From Enoplolaimus lenunculus (lineage: Eukaryota > Nematoda > Enoplea > Enoplida > Thoracostomopsidae), in assembly GCA_030248215.1 (NCBI GenBank), contig JASANG010003255.1:186001-250000 (forward strand): a stretch of DNA of 64,000 nt, given 5' to 3'. The translations under genes and the position numbers were made by a program. Every line of letters begins with the position of its first letter. Within the stretch, counting starts at the first letter, position 1. The notes beneath the pieces were generated by a model. It was given only the letters and a program-made list of their open reading frames with translations, was not told the DNA's origin and searched no databases. Positions 1 to 12,428 of the stretch are shown here, in pieces.

Positions 1-3000
1 ACACCCACCCTAATGAAGAATACAAAGGTTAACAGCAACGATATATATCCCAGAAATTTGTGTAGTCGACAAAACGCCCCTTTTATTGGTTCTAGAACAA
101 CCATGCCATAGGTACTCATATTTAGAAAAAAATAAACGAGGTTATACCATCAAAAAACTTACGTCCTTTAATTACGTTTCTATACCCGGTGCTGTTGCTT
201 TTTACTATGTGCATAGGCAAATGCTTCGGGTTTTGGCTTTTGTTTCCAACAGGCCATACCTAATTAATCTAAATTTCTTCCAGCAAAAATGCTGTTCTGA
301 CAATACATACAAACGATTACTGCTTTGAAGTAATCATGGCGAAACCACTTTGTTGTTGCGACTAAATAAACTGGGTAACATTAGTCCAATACATGCTGTG
401 TTCGCCACGGTTCACATACATGTATTCAAATAATTGTATTAATTTTACGCTTGAACGGAATTGTTTGTTTTTAATTTTTCCGATGCGTTTGTGTTTTTGC
501 TGAGCGTTAAGTTGATTTCGTTACACGGTCAGGACCGTAATCAGCCAGCTGACCATGCGACGGGGGCTAAAAATCATCCAGCAGACATACAAAGGTTTTC
601 GTTGACTACAAGCAATGTTGAAAATTTTCTATTTTTCCAAGGGGAGCGGAGCCCCTTATGGCCCCTACTGTGGCCTTTCATAGGCCAACCATTCTCTGGC
701 CAGCCGTCCCTTTTATTCAGGTTAAGTTTTTCTAATGCAAATTCGTGATTTTGGTTTTTTTGTACTCCGAATTTCTTACGATATATGAGAAAAATTTGCA
801 TAAATTGCTCATGTGCCGAAACTAAAGTTTTTGCCGATATTCATTTCGAAAATTAGCTGATGTCGAACCGGTGTTGATTCCGACACTGATGCTAAGCATG
901 TGAAGATGCTCATAACTTTAGCGTTATTAAACGAAAAGACAAATTTTGTAAATTTTGCTTAAAATTGTAAGAAACAAAATTAATATTCGTTGTTATTTTA
1001 TAGTTTTTTTGTTGCCAGGACATTATTTCAAAATATTTCCCGAACAAACGATAGAAATGACAAGATTTCAGGTTTTAAAAGGCTTCTTACTTGAACCATA
1101 GAGAGAGATAAATGATTTTTCGCTTGAAATGTTGACTGCCGAAATTTTTTAATCTTTGTAGTCCAGTAAAACATTCTAAACCTTCAAAAGTATCTTTTTT
1201 GTGGTTTCGGCTGCATGCAATTTCAATAGGAAATACATAAATATCTTATCTCTCTTGTTTCCTCGAACTACGTTGCTTATACGTCAACAGAAGCACGACA
1301 GCTTATAAAACATCGTTCGTACTAAAATTGCTTAAATATGACAGATCAGACGGATACAACGACAACGAGAGGTAACATAGAACTGTTTTGATATGTCACG
1401 TTTATAAACATGTTTTTACCTAAAAATAGAATTATTGTAATTGAATTTTAAATTAATTTTCTAGCTTCAAAACGTTTAATTTTATGTTTAAAAGTATTTC
1501 ATTAAAAAGTAGACAGTATTCAGCATGACACAATTCAGACCGCAGGCCTTCTAAAACTTGATTTCAAAATCCAATTTGGTTTTTTATACTGCTGTTTACG
1601 TCTTTGCACTGTTGTTGAAGAATATAAAGCATCTTGGTATTTAATTAAAACAATTTTTACTTTATGGATTAAATTTTGTATCGCTTCAATCCTTTAAATG
1701 ATATAAAGCTGATTTTCAACAAAAAGATGATCTATTTCATGTTGAGACACAGAAGAAGTATCGTTGCCTTTAATTATATGCCCCCCAAATTAGATTTACA
1801 ATATATATTTAATTTTGTTACCAATCCGTAGCCGGTTCAGCAGTCACTGGGGACAAACCTAGCATTTCAGATTGCCTCAAAAATTAATTTTAGAAACCCG
1901 AATTAAACACGATAAAAAAGAGGTCGAAATTTTTAAACATTACATCAAACTTTGCCTTATCATTGTGTTTTGGATTGTTATTTAAAACTCGAATGCCGTT
2001 AATCCAGTATATCATTATTGCGGTTTCTATTTTTACCAGTCATAATATCGTAAAGCTTCTACAACCTCTGATTAGTTACACCGGATTAGCTGCAGAATAG
2101 CAATGTGATAAAAAACGAAGATAAATGAACAAACTTTTGGAACAGAAAACTAACCACAAGCATCACTATTTAGGCTTCTGAGTCATAACATGGCAGACAA
2201 TAGACTCCCGTATTTCAAGGGAATGTTAACAATCTCTACCAACTCAGTCCCGTTGTCAAAGGAGGAGCAGGGAGGCACAGCCACCTTGTAGAACGATTTA
2301 GCCGCTCCCCTACAAAATTTTCAACTTGGCTTGTGAATCGTCAGAAATGCTTGAGCCCCTCCTGAAAATTTTTTCAGCTTCAATATTAAAACGGGCTGGC
2401 TACGGATATGAAGTCAATTCAACGTTTCGTGTTTCGGTTTGTTCAGTGGAATTTCTATCGTAAACCCTACTTTGAAGGTGATTTCCTAATCTAACACTAA
2501 AATAACCGTAGGGTGTATTTAAACTTTTTATCATATTACAACAATAAAAATAATAAAACAATGTTTTATTTCTGAACTAATATTTATACTCTTATCGTTT
2601 TTACCACAAAATGTCTTGCGGCCGATTCATCCTAGATTATAAAAGTTTTTCTAAATTATGCGAAAAATAATGTGTTTTTAGTGTGTTGGAAAGTGCTCCA
2701 ATACTTTAAGAATAATCTTTTCTGCAGTTTTTGCGACAACTGCTACTTCTTCGTCCACCTCGTGGCCTCACATTTGACGCATCGTAGTAGCGTCCATTCA
2801 TATCTTAGAAAAACACCGAATCAATGTTACAACTATGTACATGCAGCATGTTATATATATGCTTGAATTGTTTACTTCTGGTTAAGAAATGTTCTAGTGC
2901 TGTTGGTTAACTCAACCTGAAATTGTGCGAAATGCATAGGTCTATCGCTTTGAAATGCAACAAATATTTCACGTATGTTTTGCTGTAGTTACCATGCATT

Positions 3001-5052
3001 TCGAAGTTGGTTAATTTGTGTGAAAACCTCTAGTCTAAACATCGACAGTTTTGTATGCGACAAATTATTTGGTTCAAAAAAATAAAAACCTGTGGATTTG
3101 ATACGTAGCACTTAATAAATTTTGCCAATGTAGGCGAACATTGACCACATTTTAACAATGGAGTAATGTATGCTTGTTGAATTTTGGAAGCCGTGCAATA
3201 CGTCTAGGTTTATTGCAGTAGACTTAACTAAAGGTTCGCGTGCATTTATTCAGTTTAATAATTAATAGTTTTAGATTTATCGTGTAGCCTGCAGAACATT
3301 TTAATAATAATTAATGCTTGCTTCTGGAGCTGCGCCTTCATGGTCCGGCTATAAACAGTGGGCGAATACCTATGTTATTCGTTATAGAATCGTGTCAAAA
3401 ACATAAAATGTTTTATGTGCTTACTTCACGGTGTAAGCTTCAATAAGCAGTGTTCTGTACACATGTAGAAGCTGTTTTGCACACGCTTTATATTATACCG
3501 TTTTTCAATTAAAAAGGCAATTATCTAACATTTCAAATAAAATTAGTAAATTTTGTTTAGTTATTAAAATAGACAAATTTAACTAATTTAAAAGTTGAAA
3601 TCAGTTCAATAATAGTTACACTCATGGTCGGTCAATTATTATATTTATACTATTTAAATTGTTCACTGCTTAAGGCAAACAATAATCAAAGTATAAATGG
3701 TTAAACACAGGTGGAGCATGAAAATTGTTTCAGTTGAATAACCAGCAAATTATAAACGTTGAATATTCAACTTGAACCCAATTGAATTAAATTTTATAAT
3801 AAATGCAATACGCGACCGTTGTACTATAATCTGATAAATATGCAGTTTTGAGCTTTTATATTGTTTTTTAATCAGTTTTTGATACGAACGAATTGTTATT
3901 AGTAAAAACCAGCAGAAAATAAGAGTGTAATATACACTACTGAAATCTTCTCAGTTGTAGGCAGGTGGCGATCCGTCCAGGTACAGCCACACGCCTCCAT
4001 TTCTATTTTATATAAAAACATAATTGGTGGTACTGAGGTTTTTACCATATAAATTATCCGTTTATGTTTGTCTTGAAAATTATCGTAGTTAATACCAGGA
4101 CTTTTTATGCATACCCAGATTGCATAGTATTAAAGTACGATACCCCGAGCAAAAAGCATTTAGTCCTGTATAGACTGAGCGATGAACTACTATTAATTAA
4201 CGCAAAAATATAATGAATGCACCGTTTTAAAACTAGTGATAACAACTTGTCTTGAGGTATATCGTGATCACATTTTGTGTCTACACTCCGAGCATTATTT
4301 AGACATGTCGTGACTAAACTTTAGTACGATGCAGTATATATGCCCCAAACAACTATTTTCCCCAGTTGACAACGGGAACATCCCGAACGGCAATTGCTGT
4401 TCGAAGCAGCCTAAACACCTAATGGAATGCAAACTAATTTTGATTGGTTGTTCAGGTTTGACTATGCTTGAGAAAACTACCTTGACTTGAGAAAACTAAC
4501 TTGCACAGTACTTGTTTGGCTTAACCATATTTGCAAACTATAAATTAAACAAGGTTTATATAGGGTGAAGAATTACAGAGGCGCAATTTGGTTGGATAAT
4601 CAAAACAACAGAAATAAAAACAGCATACCCAACATAACGTTGTATTCGATTAACAATTGCGGAACATGCTCACACAGTTTCGTTTAAATACTATATAAAC
4701 CATGTTTAATTTATAATTTGGAAAAATGGTGCAGGCAAATAATTATTGTGAAAGCCAGTTTTGTCGAACACAGTCAAGCCTGAATTACCAATCAAAAGCA
4801 GATTGTGTTCCAGTAGTTGTTTGGACTTCTCCGAATAGCAATTGTCGTTTGAGAGTCCCAGTTGCCAACTAGTTCAAATGGCTGTCACGGCGCATGACAC
4901 ATACGCTTGTTTCGATTGCAGCAGAATCTGCCGACCGATCAGACATCATATGATTTTCAAATCGTGTTCGTGTTCACCCCCGCGCACTGTTTCCGCGGAA
5001 GTTATCGCTGACCCAAGCAGAATAAACTCAAAGTATATTTAATTTTTTTCAG
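1..5052. other. Intergenic region, no gene recognised
   Basis: About 5 kb of AT-rich sequence upstream of the GPCR. Open frames here are short and resemble no family known to me. A very short possible first exon lies at 1339-1372: an ATG followed by ten codons rich in Thr and Asp, ending at gtaaca. Its exit phase (one carried base) does not fit the first certain GPCR exon directly, so it cannot be joined to it without another exon. I see no clear repeat family in most of this stretch. Confidence 0.5.
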
Positions 5053-8000
5053 TCGAGTATCATTAATCAAAAAGTCAATACTCAAAAAGAATCAATACCA
5101 GCATCCGTTATGCATACGCAAAGTCCGCAACTGCACGACTCAACTATTCTGCTACTGAACACAATTCGACAAACAGCTGAGCAAAACCAAATGATCTCAA
5201 AAAACTTGTCATTATTGACCCGTGAAAGCGATGTGGCAAAATCTGACAAATGTGTTACATCGCTAATACCGCGGCAATTCAGTCATCTATCAGCTATTAG
5301 CACAATAGATCGTGTCACGCTAGCATATATTTTCCCTGTTCAATTTGTAATAGGTTTCTTCAGCAATTTACTATTTTGCATTGTTCTACGTAAAAAGCAT
5401 TGTTGTCGCCCGGGTAGCTCTGGCGTGCCGCCTGTATCCGGCTCTAAAACGCATTATATTCTAACGGGAATGGCGTTCGCAGATCTGATGTTTTTTGTTA
5501 CAATGTTTCCGGTTAGATTCCGGTACTTAGCGATCATACGACAATCGTTTGAGTATTATAAGTTTTGGGCGCACATACATATCCCGGCAATTGCGCTGGC
5601 GAATGCGTTTTCAACAACATCGATATGGTAAAAAAATTGTGTGTACAAATTTATAGTATACTCCAGAGGTGTTTACAAAGGGGAGCAGAAATAAGAATAT
5701 CTCCTTAGGTTGCCGGAAAGACGAGAAAAAACGCTATTAATGGGCTTTGGAATAACCATCTGCTGCATCCTGAAGGTTGCAAAATTTTCTCTTTTTACAT
5801 CAATGCATTTCCACGAAAATGAAATTTTGCTTCTACCAGCGTCGTAAAACAATAATGTAAAGTTTAACGGCCATCACTAAAGTTAACTTGCCGAAATTTC
5901 TTTCAGCAAAAACTGCTCAGATTAATGGTTTTCTGTGAACTATAAGCCTAAGTGTGCTTCAATTTCAAATCAGTCTGGCATGTGATTTAGTATCGAGAAA
6001 TGTCCACACCAAAAACATCAAACTGTGAAACTTTATCGGACACTATCATGCAAGAGAGTTCGGCAGTAAAACTGCGTGAAACTTCGTCTTTTGACATTTG
6101 CATACTATGCCCATATTCTCGAAACTGTGCAGCACTTATCACCAGTTGGCAATAAGTCTGTTGTTTATTAACTATAACATTTTGCTTCATATTTTAACAC
6201 ATTTTTTGCATCTTACATGCTCTTAGTTTTGTGCAACTTTTGAATCTTCAAGTACATTGATTTCTCCAGTTTGAAAACCTATCACCAACTAGTGCTAGGT
6301 GCTAATTTGACAAAATGGTCCCTAGATTCACCCAGGTCAAAACCAATTTATGCACAATAACAGTTGTTTCAGGTTAACGGTGGCGTTAACGATCGAACGA
6401 TTTCTCGCCGTTCAATATCCTCTTCGAGCAAAAGCGATGCTTCGTAAACGCTGCATTTTAACTGTTATTGCAACACTGTTTATAATTGCAATCGTTGCAA
6501 ATTTTCATTTAATCGCTGGAAGAAAATTAACAAAAATTCAACTTTGTGACACGAACGAAACTTTGACGCATCCGCTCTTGCCAGCTCATCGCATGACCAC
6601 TTCGTCAAACTTGTCATCGATACCTGAGAAAACTTTAACTGATACAATAAACAAACAAATTAATAGCAACCAATTCAGAAATATATACCCGAATTGGTAC
6701 GACAGCAATTTTAGTTCAGTCCAGCAGGTGAAGCCTACTCAATTCACGTACCGCTTAGTCTTACGTCATCATAACTTTTCATTTGCGTTGAAAATCTATT
6801 TCAAGGCATCGCTTGTGTTCTCTGTTGCAGCGGTTGTGTTGATTCCAATGGCACTGATTGTTGTGGTCAACGTATCATTGATTCGAAGCTTTCAACGCCA
6901 CTTGAAAACGTACTCTGTGATTGCGACCAGTAAGTTTCTATTGTTCGGTAACGTGACTCAATGAAACTTTCAATTGCGTAGTCAGGATTTCAGTTCGGAA
7001 CGTAAAATCAAGTTTATTTGATCTCTAAGATTTTGGACAGTTATTTCAAATACTGTTTAAAATGGTTTTATTTTGTTTGTTCATAAATTTCAAAAGGGGA
7101 TATATCCCTTTCATGTTTCCTTTTGCATACCCTCTATTGAAAACGTATTCTGTAAATGCAACTAGTGACATTGAATTGTGAAACATGCATTACGGTTTCG
7201 AATTTGCGGCATTTTTCAAAAATCCATTCGTAAGTTGAGTAAGTTTATATGCTGAATTGAGTATAGTATATTGTCAAATAAGATTACTACGTTACCTACT
7301 GGGGCAAAACTTAAGTTTGAAGCTGCTTGGAGCGCAAGCACAGTGGAGTTAGTACAAAGCTTACGAGCAAAAAACACAAACACGCTTTATTACAGTACAA
7401 ATTGCAGAGTGAAATTTTAGACTGGTTGAAAAATAAGCAAGAAAATTAACAGCAGTGTAGCAGTCACCGAACGATTCTTGGTTCATCGATGGAGGAACTA
7501 GAGCGCACAGACCCATCTTGGTTACGCACCTCAAAGATACTACTTAAAAGCGCTAATTTGTTTTTTAGATCACAGCATTATCTGCTACGAAAACAAACTA
7601 ACGCTAATGGTAATCGCAATGGTGACGACATTTATCGTGTTCAACTTTCCGTCAGCAGTGATCCATATATTAGATATCGCAAATTGTTTCAGTGGTGAAT
7701 CGCATGCGCTAAACGTTGCCATTCAACTCTCGAACATTTTAGTTACAACTGGCAAACTGGTCAATTTCTTTTTGTATTCATGCGCTTCGCATCAATTTCG
7801 AAGACATTTACGATCAAGCGTTCAACGAACGTGGCGTCTAAATCAAATACAATGGGCTCAAATGAACTATTATGTCGCTAATTTGCACAATCATCACCTC
7901 AAAAATATTAATAACAACAAGAACAATAGCATTCGGCCACAGCAGTACACACAACCTGATTTGGTAAAACAACGAAAGGCAGCCGATGGTGGCATCTTGG

Positions 8001-8695
8001 GAAAATATGAAAATGAAGGACTCCTAACGCCCGGCAGCGGGTGCCGATTTTCAAGAAAATCATCTCGATTTAATGTTCTTATTGTTAAAACAATGAATTC
8101 AAAACGTGACATTTTGGATCATATTATACAGCCGCGTGCAGAACAACACGATAAACGCTGGCAAGGTACGAGCAGTCGAAATTGGTTTCAAAAACTGATT
8201 GACCGAATCCGATTAAGTCGAAACGGAACTGCAAACACCACAGTAAGACAGACACCAGAAGACAGGAACAAAAAGCTGGTGTTCGAAAAGCAAGTTACCC
8301 TTGAAAAAGACTATAACAAAAATGAAAACAGTAACAATGTACCGCGGCTGAACCAAATTCCAGCGGAATTTTACAACAGAAAGAGTGCGAATAATCCGCA
8401 AACTACTTTCAGCACCGGTGGAAGCGAAGAAATAGCCGTCTTGGAAAACAAACAAAAACAAAACAGCGAATGCGGGTCTGAAATCGGGTGTCTAAATGAG
8501 TGTTGGTTTGACAATAAAACTTCTGAGCTGTTGCCGTTCAATAAAATGGAAGATCATCGCAACTCCAAAAATGAAAAGAAAGAATTTAGATGTGATAAAT
8601 TTTCTCAATTTGAGCCAATTGAAAATCAAAGACATTCAGGAGTCAGCGTACAACAAACTGACAAATTGTCAGACTATACGTCAACGATGGTGTAA
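5053..8695 (+). CDS. Rhodopsin-family (class A) G-protein-coupled receptor, probably peptide receptor
   Basis: Three exons: 5053-5627 (ATG at 5110), 6373-6929 and 7569-8695; phases agree and give 733 aa from that ATG. A strong acceptor (ttttttcag) ends at 5052 and the 19 codons before the ATG are open, so an upstream coding exon is possible. Seven membrane segments are visible: TM1 about 70-93 (GFFSN), TM2 116-138 (AFADL), TM3 152-182 ending in ERF in place of DRY, TM4 200-220, TM5 313-343 (IPMAL), TM6 with FNFP, and TM7 with NFFLY for NPxxY. The second extracellular loop is unusually long (about 90 aa) with several NxS/T sites. The usual TM3 cysteine (25 residues before the ERF arginine) is His157. 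The C-tail is about 300 aa, rich in Asn, Gln and Lys. The TM3 and TM7 style resembles FMRFamide-type peptide receptors, but the ligand is unknown. Confidence 0.88.
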
Positions 8696-8730
8696 TCATG
8701 TTTAAAAATATGAAACGCTTTAGGGTTGCG
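8531..8730 (+). repeat. Copy 1 of duplicated GPCR tail segment
   Basis: The last roughly 50 codons of the GPCR, with a little downstream DNA, recur at about 9192-9395 in the same orientation. Shared peptide pieces include YRNSKN/HRNSKN, EFRCDK and RHSGV. Copy 1 ends at the receptor's stop codon. Confidence 0.8.
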
Positions 8731-8738
8731 CTTTACTT

Positions 8739-8940
8739 GTCCTCCGGCGCCGTCGTCATCCGTACGGCACCGTCTGTCATCATTACGGCGCCGCCTGTTA
8801 TCTGAACGGCACCGTCCGTCACTATACTGTATTGTATGTAAGCAATCGGTGTACGTTACGGCATCGTGACGCACGGCACAGGACGGTGACGGACAGATGT
8901 ACGGGTGATGGACGGTGCCGAAAGGATGACTAATGCCGCT
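8739..8940. repeat. GC-rich CGGCACCGTC minisatellite with inverted halves
   Basis: Within AT-rich DNA, the motif acggcaccgtc or a near variant appears about four times between 8739 and 8822. It then appears in opposite orientation (gacggtgccg, acggtgacggac) between 8881 and 8925. The two halves could pair as a hairpin. It lies just 3' of the GPCR stop codon, between the two copies of the duplicated tail. Confidence 0.6.
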
Positions 8941-8968
8941 AGACGTCATCCAAAAGTATAGCGCTACC

Positions 8969-9145
8969 GGCCCATGTATAGAACAGAGCCAGAATCGTAG
9001 TAAGCATATTCCTAAGCCTAAGCCCAAGCCTAAGAATGAGCCTATTCCTAAACCTAAGCCTAAGCAAAAAAGTTAGTCTAAAGCTTAAACTGACTGTATT
9101 ACAGCCCCGCAGGAAAATGCACCGATCCAGTCCTATACATGGGCC
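8969..9145 (+). mobile_element. TTAGGC-carrying MITE, copy A (perfect 8-bp TSD)
   Basis: Terminal inverted repeats begin ggcccatgtatagaacag and end ctatacatgggcc. The interior is (CCTAAG)n, the complement of TTAGGC, with variants. The flanking octamer gcgctacc is present on both sides (8961-8968 and 9146-9153), a perfect target-site duplication. No coding capacity is seen. It belongs to the tatag subfamily shared with the copy at 62064. The 8-bp TSD is hAT-like, but the superfamily is not settled. Confidence 0.88.
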
Positions 9146-9191
9146 GCGCTACCCTTATAGTCTACATACTTACAGCTATGATCTCCTGTTT

Positions 9192-9443
9192 CAATCGCAG
9201 TTAAATAAAATGAAAGATTATCGCAACTCCAAAAATCAGACGAATGAATTTAGATGTGATAAACTGGCACAATTTAAGCCGATGGGAAATCGAAGACATT
9301 CAGGAGTCAATATGCAACCAACTAACAATTTGTCTAACAATAGGTCAACGATGATTGCAATCACGTTCAAACATACTTACGAAACACTTCGTAGTCTTTA
9401 TTGCAGATATGGTGTCCTTTGTTTCAATTCTCAAGTGTTATAA
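9192..9443 (+). pseudogene. Duplicated GPCR C-terminal tail (partial copy)
   Basis: A diverged direct copy of the receptor's last coding segment, about 660 bp downstream of the original. The frame stays open through the duplicated part (KDYRNSKNQ, EFRCDKL, RHSGV) and runs past the position of the original stop to 9443. It has no receptor core of its own. It is either a dead partial duplication or an alternative 3' coding exon; nothing in the sequence decides between these. Confidence 0.6.
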
Positions 9444-10071
9444 TCACATTAAGCATTAATTATGGGTCAGTATACCTAAAATTTAATCCTTCCCCCCAAG
9501 AATATTTAAATTTTCAGGGTTGCTCAAAGTATGCCTAGACCTCAAATATATGCTGTTTTGACCGTTTAGATGGCTTTAGAAAACTAAAATTACTATATAT
9601 AAAAGCGCATTTTTTCTGGTTTTTGAGATTTTAATGTCATGAGTACCTTACCGACTCCGTTACCTATCCCACTACCCGTATACCTATTCATCCTATGTCA
9701 AAATCAAACCCATATTTAAAAGCAGGACCTAAAATTTTCCCCAGCAGAAATATGCCCTTGTACGTGAAGGCTAGGCTTGTCCAGACACATATCAAAGCGA
9801 TACGCAATTAATCTTTACTCGGCAAATATACCTATGATGATGTAACTTGGGTTACAGTAGACCCGATCCACTGTGGATCTGTGGTCCTCCTGCTCACCCT
9901 ATACTACTCATTAACAACTAGATAGTTATTCAATCAGATTGAAAACCAAACACTTGAAGATAACAAAAATATCATAGTCAGCTTTAATATGCCGTTCCAG
10001 AAACAATCGGTCACGCAAAGTACTGGTCGACCTTCACTCACCTCACATTGGTAATTCGTACCCTTCCGCTA
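9444..10071. other. Non-coding spacer
   Basis: About 630 bp between the GPCR tail copy and the piggyBac remnant. Only short meaningless open frames are present and no repeat family was recognised. Confidence 0.4.
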
Positions 10072-11150
10072 TCAAATTGATTTTTCTGATTTTGCGACGA
10101 GCTCAACAATTGTTTTAGAATACTGTGCACACGGATGCTGCGAACAAGAACTCAGATAATGAAATCCCGGTACCGATTCAAGTCTAATGTCTGTATATAT
10201 GGCTAAGTGTACCCAATAAAATGTGCAACAATGCATTAACGGAAACTTTTTTGTTATCGCCTTGCCACCTTTCCATGTCGAGTATAGAACGTACGCGTTG
10301 TTCAGCGCAATTTCCAAAGGATGAAAGGATACATTTCGGTACCACTTCAGTGCTTTCCGTGGTCCATAATAGTAAGAAAGCATTTGATCGCCAAATTCAC
10401 TTCCGCTCATGTTCCACACGTTGTAGTCTATAACAGCTACAGGTTTTTCTTTTCCCCTCCGATTGCGCACAGCCCTGGTATCGGCTCTATGCATCGTACT
10501 AATAAGGGGCACTTCATATTGGTCTCACCACTTCAAAACCATAAACCCTGAACATGCTCTCCAAACAGCGTTTGCAATAGGTGTACGCTCCTTCAGCGCG
10601 CCAGGCACATTTCTACGAGATAGGCGCAATGTTCCGCACGTATAAGCTAACTAAGCCAACAAATCTTTAGACAATTCAGGAGAACTGCGTTTGGTATTAA
10701 ACAACATTCTGCGTGGATCAATTCGTGCTGTTTTATAACGTTTACCCGTAAACACCTTGAAGTTCAGACAGATCTTATTTATTTATGGAATTTTTCTTTT
10801 ACGTAGAGGCGTCCGACAAATATGAACTGGTAATGCAGAATAACTCCATTTAATGACAAGTTTTGGCTGGGATTATAAAAATTACCCAATGCAGTTTTTA
10901 TCAAATCGGTGTACGGGCGCAATTTCGCCATGTGATCCGTCGAAGCGACTTCGAAATTTCCCGAGAAATGTAACATTCGAAGCATAACTTGGAATTGGTC
11001 GTGCGATAATGGTACGTTACGTAGAAATTTGGAAAAATATAGTGGTTGTCGCTCTGTTGAAAAACAATCTTCAATGCTCGGAAGCTTAACCAAACCCATA
11101 TATATTTCGCCAAATGTTCCTGATACACTCTAAACGGGTGAGTTGCCAAG
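10072..11150 (-). mobile_element. Decayed piggyBac-type DNA transposon, transposase remnant
   Basis: Read on the minus strand, pieces in order match piggyBac transposase (DDE_Tnp_1_7). First, 11099-10779 (LPSIEDCFSTERQPLYFSKF, then LRMLHFSGN and KLRPYTDLI). Next, a short piece near 10780-10645 (NFKVFTGK). Then 10640-10512 (NVPGALKERTP). Last, 10512-10072 (KPVAVIDYNVWNMSG, GDQMLSYYYGPRKALKWY). The pieces lie in different frames with internal stops, so the gene is dead. The family's usual Ile-Asp-Glu around the first catalytic Asp appears as Leu-Asn-Gly. No TTAA-flanked ends were identified. Confidence 0.82.
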
Positions 11151-12350
11151 TCACCTCCGCCAAATTTTGTTGACCTTCAGATATTGTATTTTCTTACCTC
11201 CGGTTGCATCTTTGATTTTTACAAAGCTCTGCCATAACTAGAAAAAAAGCTCACCGAATGTCTCAACTTTCGTAAAAACACATCTGGTTGATACATAATT
11301 TCATAACCTATAGCTTAATACTTCATTTTCTATTACCGTTCACAAACCGAGCGCTCGATTTAAAAACGTCAAAACAAGTTTAATAACACAGTTTATAAGC
11401 AACTGACGTTTTATGCTTTCATTGACCACTGAAATTGCATACTTATAGATACATTTGCGGATACGAAGTCATACTTTTGTCAAGCGCAATTATTTCATTA
11501 GAACTGGTAAAACACATCTGAGAATTGCTGAAAGGTTGTTTACTGTTGAAGCAATAATATCAAAGCTATTTCGGCATTTTACGAAGTTAAACTATAATTT
11601 ACATTTGACATAAAATCAATTAGTGTACAAACAAGCAGTTACAAATTAAGTACATTGACAGAACACATCTTAGACTTCATGAAGAATAGTGGAATCTACA
11701 ATTTTATACACAGTGCAATACACATAATGTAATCACAACAGTAGTGCATATTCTGTTGGCTCATAGCGCATTACCGCTTAGCAGAATGTATGTAAACGAA
11801 TAGTAAAAATAACGAAAACGTATAGCGATCGAAATAACGGAAACGAGTGTTGATGTAAAGTTTCAAAAATAATTTTCTGCTAACATAAATGAGACGTGCA
11901 AATGTTCACTGGGCTTTTTAAAAATTTGGCGGATACACAAAATTTTTTATATTTGGCGATAACGTCTTATTAAATTTATGCCCAAATCGTTGCTAATTAT
12001 TGTCCTGTGGAAAAAATGGCAGTAAAAGTATATATATATATTGGATTCGAAACAAGAACCAGATCTCGATTTTCCGGCGGATGTTAAACCAGACTGAGAC
12101 GGCCATAGTAAAAACTTTGCCTCAAATGTAGTAGTACCCCAAAATACAAAGCGCTTTAGTATAAAATCATGAACAGCAATTTAAAGCACAAATGTAACAA
12201 AACAACATAATACATCTCCCATAAAATTAAAAATGAAAGTATCAAAAATACTTTCGTCACCAATATACTTTAGATACAGCTAAAGCTGTCAGATCGATAT
12301 ACCAAAATGTTTTAGACAACAGTTAAGCATTTGAAAAAATATTAAAACGC

Positions 12351-12428
12351 CTCAGTACAGTTGTTTGCAATGCGTACTGTTGCACTTATCTCAGTACAGT
12401 TGTTTGCAATGCGTACTGTTGCACATAT
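12351..12428. repeat. 39-bp tandem duplication
   Basis: Two adjacent copies of a 39-mer starting ctcagtacagttgtttgc, at 12351-12389 and 12390-12428, differing at one position (cttat versus catat at the end). Confidence 0.93.

Noticed and set aside
4842-5042. 66-codon open frame just upstream of the GPCR
   Set aside because: No signal peptide or family match, and no convincing donor that joins in phase to the acceptor at 5052.
8964-9070. Interstitial TTAGGC arrays as a sign of a chromosome end or telomere fusion
   Set aside because: Arrays are short, interrupted and bounded by inverted repeats with target-site duplications, and copies lie inside introns of conserved genes.
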